NCBI GenBank assembly: GCA_019417795.1
Contig: DXUR01000099.1
Location: 1-8,038 of the forward strand
DNA length: 8,038 nucleotides
DNA from: Clostridiales bacterium
Lineage (GTDB): Bacteria; Bacillota_A; Clostridia; Oscillospirales; Oscillospiraceae
Direction of reading: 5' to 3'
Positions 5,397-8,038 of the stretch are shown in pieces. The notes beneath the pieces were generated by a model, which saw nothing but the letters and a program-made list of their open reading frames with translations, searched no databases and had not been told where the DNA came from. Position 1 is the stretch's first letter. Each line of letters opens with the position of its first letter. The translations under genes and the position numbers were made by a program.

Positions 5397-5490
5397 GGGT
5401 CATCCCTCCTTGCTGAGGAACATCCTGCTCATATGCTGCAGGATTGGCGCCTGGTACATTCCAGCCAGCTAATCCCGTGAGTTTTGTTAT
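5389..5490 (-). pseudogene. 3' tail of a gene lost upstream of ardA
   Basis: A minus-strand frame ends at TAG 5391-5389 and encodes a protein-like, Pro/Gly/Gln-rich tail: TGLAGWNVPGANPAAY, then EQDVPQQGGMTLA. Its stop overlaps the TTG start of the ardA-like gene in TTGCGTAG, an arrangement expected of two neighbouring genes in one operon. Upstream the frame runs into the inverted-arm site and then out of frame through the third recombinase gene, so the body of the gene is missing. The left limit given is approximate. The family cannot be named from about 30 residues. Confidence 0.5.
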
Positions 5491-5526
5491 CCGAGGAGTT
5501 TCCCCGAATACAAGGAAACCCCGCGG
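5491..5526. repeat. Inverted-arm site next to the recombinase trio, candidate element end or att site
   Basis: CCGAGGAGTTTCC at 5491-5503 and GGAAACCCCGCGG at 5514-5526 are inverted 13-bp arms matching at 11 positions, with a 10-nt spacer CCGAATACAA. Paired arms of this size around a short spacer are how tyrosine recombinases recognise their core sites. It lies 26 bp beyond the stop of the third recombinase gene, between the element and the truncated host gene. No T-run follows on the minus strand, so a terminator is less likely. Confidence 0.5.
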
Positions 5527-5551
5527 GTATACACAAAAGTTACAGGATAAT

Positions 5552-6583
5552 CTATTCTCGTAGAAACCAAATAACATCGGTCTTTTCATCTCCTTTTTCC
5601 TTTTCAGGTGCTGGCAATTTTGCAGGGAGGCCGCGTTCTCGTAAGATTTTGTTTGCTTGATCTGAGGTAACGGTGGCATAAATCATGGTGGACTGAATAG
5701 ATGAATGTCCCAAAAATGCTTTAATTGCAGGCAGCGAACATCCGCATGCCAGCATATCAACTGCAATCGTATGGCGAAATGCGTGTGGGGTATAGGCTTT
5801 TTGCTGGAATAACCCTGGATGTAATTTTTTAGCCATATTCACATACTTGGAAACAACTTCCTCTACACACGAAATCGTCATATGCTCGTTTCGCTGGCTC
5901 GAAAAAACATGACGGTTTTTGTCTCCATAAAATAAACCTGCCTGTTTGAAATGAACTCTCAATAGATCTGCACATTCATTGGGGATAACAATTCGCCGGG
6001 CCTTGCTTCCTTTGCCCACCAAGCGCACACGGGTTTCTACACCAAAAGTAACATCATTTGCAGTTAGGTCGCAAAGCTCCTGCGCTCTGGCGCCGCTTGC
6101 ATAGAGAAAACTCATGAGGACAACATCTCTCCGCCCGCAAATTGTTTGTCGATTTGGCAATGACAATAATATCTGCATTTCTTCTGGCAAAAAGAATACG
6201 ACATCATCTCCGCTTCTTTTAGAGGCCCTCTTTCTCTCGGTTCCCAGAACGCAAGACGAAAATGCTCCGGCAGATACCACATCTCTTCTCAATGCGAATT
6301 TAGCAAAGGAAGACAGCGCAGCAAGGCGTTGGTTCCTGGTTTGTTTACTGCAGCCGCGTGTGGTTTCTATCCATGACAAAAATTCATCAACTATACTGCT
6401 GTCCAGTACAGAGAACGTTACTTTACCCGCAGGGATCCCCTTTTCTTCTTCTAAGAAAATGAAAAAGATCCGCAAGGCTGCTTTGTAAGATCGGATTGTA
6501 TTTTCACTGACACCTTTCGTGTCTGGAAGATAGCTGTCAAAAAATTCGGTCAACAGCCTTATAAATTCCATACCTCGCTTCAT
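5552..6583 (-). CDS. Tyrosine recombinase, third of the trio
   Basis: This complete 343-residue phage-integrase-family recombinase would cut and rejoin DNA through a 3'-phosphotyrosine intermediate. An N-terminal SAM-like core-binding domain spans about residues 5-105 (with SENTIRSYKAALRIFFIFLE), and the catalytic domain about 130-315. All catalytic residues are present: Arg166 in GARAQEL, Lys191 in VGKGSKARR, His267 and Arg270 in HAFRHT, His293 in FLGHSS, and the nucleophile Tyr302 in TMIYATV. The ATG at 6583 overlaps the previous stop as ATGA and has GGAGGTGAT upstream. The protein extends about 40 residues past the tyrosine, ending in a charged tail. It is the last gene of the element and lies just inside the inverted-arm site. 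Similar genes are often annotated xerC or xerD, but the context indicates an element-borne enzyme. Confidence 0.93.
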   Translation of the reverse strand: MKRGMEFIRLLTEFFDSYLPDTKGVSENTIRSYKAALRIFFIFLEEEKGIPAGKVTFSVLDSSIVDEFLSWIETTRGCSKQTRNQRLAALSSFAKFALRRDVVSAGAFSSCVLGTERKRASKRSGDDVVFFLPEEMQILLSLPNRQTICGRRDVVLMSFLYASGARAQELCDLTANDVTFGVETRVRLVGKGSKARRIVIPNECADLLRVHFKQAGLFYGDKNRHVFSSQRNEHMTISCVEEVVSKYVNMAKKLHPGLFQQKAYTPHAFRHTIAVDMLACGCSLPAIKAFLGHSSIQSTMIYATVTSDQANKILRERGLPAKLPAPEKEKGDEKTDVIWFLRE

Positions 6584-7545
6584 TCGTCAATCACCTCCGG
6601 GAAGATATTGTGCTTCCTTGTATAGTCCGTAATCAGAGTATGGTCTCGCTGGAAAAAATCGTAGTTTGCCTGCAAGTATTTATCGGTCTCTCTTAGGTCG
6701 CAATGTCCGAGATATGTGGATATGAAAGGAACGGCATCGGCAAAATCAAGCGGCGTTTGCAGTAATTGGTCAAATGCTTTTGCCACAAATGTGTGCCTGA
6801 AGCAGTGGAGGCACGGCCCGCGCTCATATTTCCGTACCCGTTCAAAATCAATGCCGCAGTCCTGTAGAAGATGTCCCATCCTTTTCCGGGCCCACTCTGC
6901 TGAATAGCGTCTTCCGCTGGTGCTATTTACAAACAGATATTCTCTCTGTGGTACAATAGATAAATACGCTCGAATGAGTTCTGTCAGTGAAATATCCATA
7001 GGCACATACCGTTGCTTGTCATTTTTGGCGTGTCGGACAAATAGCACCCCTAAATTCAAGTCTATATCTCTCGTTTCCATCTTCAACGCCTCATTTCTGC
7101 GCAAACCGCATCCGTACAGCATCCGTAATAAAATACAAAATAGGACTGCACTTTCTGGATTATAATCGCTATATGGAAGACTATCAGCGGAGGCTATCAT
7201 TCTTTTCCATTCTTCATCGCTAAAAACATACGGCGCATAGGTATAAGAACACCGCGGGTATTCCGGTTCAAATGCGGTAATGTTTATAGAACGCAAATAT
7301 TTTGAAAGCCCCCTGTAGCGTGCAATGTAGCTTACTTTATTTGCGCTTGTACCACATATCGTAGAAAGCCATTGGTTGATAATGCTTTCACTGAGACATT
7401 TTTCGAAAGTATGATTTTGCAGCAAAAAAGAATCCAGACTCCTAAGCATGATTTCATGGTTATGTGTGCTTCGCCCAGCCGATAAAAGCAACTGTAGATA
7501 ATTGCTAAACTCAACAGCCAGGAAACTTTTGAAATCATTTTTCAT
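6580..7545 (-). CDS. Tyrosine recombinase, second of the trio
   Basis: This is a complete 321-residue tyrosine recombinase. The N-terminal core-binding region covers about residues 1-95, and the catalytic domain about 105-300. The active-site set is intact: Arg149 in GCGLRRNEAL, Lys174 in RHAKNDKQR, His247 and Arg250 in HCFRHT, His281 in YLGHCD, and Tyr290 in TDKYLQ. The ATG at 7545 follows GGGAGGG by six bases and overlaps the stop of the first recombinase by 11 bases; its own stop overlaps the start of the third. Only weak similarity to the third protein is visible outside the catalytic motifs, so the trio are diverged paralogues with probably distinct jobs rather than a recent duplication. 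Expression would come from a promoter upstream of the first gene, outside the window. Confidence 0.93.
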   Translation of the reverse strand: MKNDFKSFLAVEFSNYLQLLLSAGRSTHNHEIMLRSLDSFLLQNHTFEKCLSESIINQWLSTICGTSANKVSYIARYRGLSKYLRSINITAFEPEYPRCSYTYAPYVFSDEEWKRMIASADSLPYSDYNPESAVLFCILLRMLYGCGLRRNEALKMETRDIDLNLGVLFVRHAKNDKQRYVPMDISLTELIRAYLSIVPQREYLFVNSTSGRRYSAEWARKRMGHLLQDCGIDFERVRKYERGPCLHCFRHTFVAKAFDQLLQTPLDFADAVPFISTYLGHCDLRETDKYLQANYDFFQRDHTLITDYTRKHNIFPEVIDE

Positions 7546-8038
7546 TGGGAACCCTCCCCATGTTGCTTAGCCACTCTTTAAGTTTATCTGTTGCTGGAGG
7601 GACGGCAACTGCACACCGTCTAAGGTTTTCAATATCCAGTCGGACATAATTGTTAAAACAAAGCGAGCTTTGATGCCCTAAAACCTTTTGTACAACAGAA
7701 TAGGGAATATCTTCTGCCACCAACTCCGTCGCCAGGCTCATGCGCAGTGCGTGCGGGCCAGTTTTTCTCCTGTCGGTGTCTATACCTGCCTTCGCCAAAT
7801 AGCGAGACATTTCATGATGCGCTACAGTTTGCCCAATTGGTGTAAACGGACATTGTACCCGTAAAAATATATTCTCACTGTCCGAACTGGGACGGCCCTT
7901 TGTTAGATAGGCTAAAAGAGCTTCTTTAACATCCGGTAAAAGTTCCAGTCTTGCAGATACACCGGTTTTTTTCTGAACAAATTCGATGGTATTTGTATCC
8001 CAATGAATATTTTTCTTTTTCAAGTTGCAGATATCAGA
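7535..8038 (-). CDS. Tyrosine recombinase, first of the trio, C-terminal part only
   Basis: The gene enters from the right edge: the frame is open to base 8038, and the first visible residues, SDICNLKKKNIHW, are where relatives follow the first catalytic Arg (GLRxSDI). About 167 residues are visible. They include the catalytic Lys region VQKKTG, His and Arg in HALRMSLAT, His in LGHQSS and the nucleophile Tyr in FNNYVRLD. The first Arg and the whole N-terminal domain lie outside the window. The visible part shows no damage. A TTG at 8023 is an internal Leu codon, not a start. The stop at 7535 lies inside the second recombinase gene, so translation is probably coupled through the trio. Confidence 0.9.
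   Translation of the reverse strand, partial: SDICNLKKKNIHWDTNTIEFVQKKTGVSARLELLPDVKEALLAYLTKGRPSSDSENIFLRVQCPFTPIGQTVAHHEMSRYLAKAGIDTDRRKTGPHALRMSLATELVAEDIPYSVVQKVLGHQSSLCFNNYVRLDIENLRRCAVAVPPATDKLKEWLSNMGRVPNEK

Larger units (their letters stand above)
5491..8038 (-). mobile_element. RIT (recombinase in trio) element, one end outside the window
   Basis: Three different tyrosine recombinase genes lie head to tail on one strand, overlapping by 11 and 4 bases, with nothing between them. That is the defining layout of RIT elements, in which three recombinases are encoded together and the element has inverted ends. The DNA is visibly more AT-rich than the genes to its left, which fits separate ancestry. 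The left limit is set at the inverted-arm site and is provisional; the right end is beyond the window. Tn554-type elements were considered but have a different third gene. Confidence 0.8.

Noticed and set aside
5491..5526. Inverted repeat as a rho-independent terminator of the recombinase genes
   Set aside because: The stem is followed by TCGG-type sequence, not a T-run, on the minus strand; a recombination site fits position and geometry better.
5492..5679. Upstream part of the frame that ends at the ardA start
   Set aside because: From about 5552 it is the third recombinase gene in another frame. Only the last 30 or so codons, nearest ardA, look like real coding sequence.
6114..7165. Plus-strand frames within the recombinase genes
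   Set aside because: They lie inside intact tyrosine recombinase genes with all catalytic motifs on the minus strand.

Overview
The window looks like an accessory, recombination-scarred region from a gut-type Clostridia (Bacillota; Oscillospiraceae/Lachnospiraceae-like). This is inferred from AGGAGG-type ribosome binding sites, tightly overlapping small genes, an ArdA-like antirestriction protein, a large serine recombinase remnant, and small proteins of the kind carried on clostridial integrative and conjugative elements. No conjugation, replication, rRNA or tRNA genes are visible. Almost everything reads on the minus strand; the clear exception is a plus-strand XRE-family regulator at 2530-2880.

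Layout from right to left, the direction of transcription. (1) 8038-5552: three tandem, overlapping tyrosine recombinase genes. The first is cut by the window edge. The other two carry complete catalytic sets, and the visible part of the first carries the C-terminal set. This is the architecture of a RIT (recombinase in trio) element, and the DNA is more AT-rich than its surroundings. A 13-bp inverted-arm site with a 10-nt spacer (5491-5526) lies just past the third gene and is a candidate element end or recombinase site. (2) 5490-4269: the 3' tail of a lost gene, overlapping the start of an ArdA-like gene. The ardA-like gene is itself fused in frame to the zinc-ribbon and coiled-coil tail of a serine recombinase that has lost its catalytic domain. 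A TAG at 4833-4835 now ends the fused protein. (3) 4248-3317: a 67-aa zinc-ribbon protein and a 215-aa helical protein. (4) 3316-2881: about 435 bp without a convincing gene but dense in inverted repeats. (5) 2530-2880 (+): the XRE regulator with a good promoter and two nearby palindromes. It is divergent from a minus-strand cassette of three small overlapping genes (120, 56 and 115 aa; 2407-1599). (6) 1598-1: a plus-strand coding scrap, the 3' half of a metallophosphoesterase gene, then two coupled unknown genes (212 and 99 aa) and the first 20 codons of another gene running off the left edge.

The picture is a degraded mobile element. Serine-recombinase and phosphoesterase genes have been cut by deletions, a RIT element sits immediately upstream of ardA and probably truncated the gene before it, and several small coupled genes remain intact, with one local regulator able to control the divergent cassette. 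Family assignments come from recognisable motifs read by eye; no database search was run.
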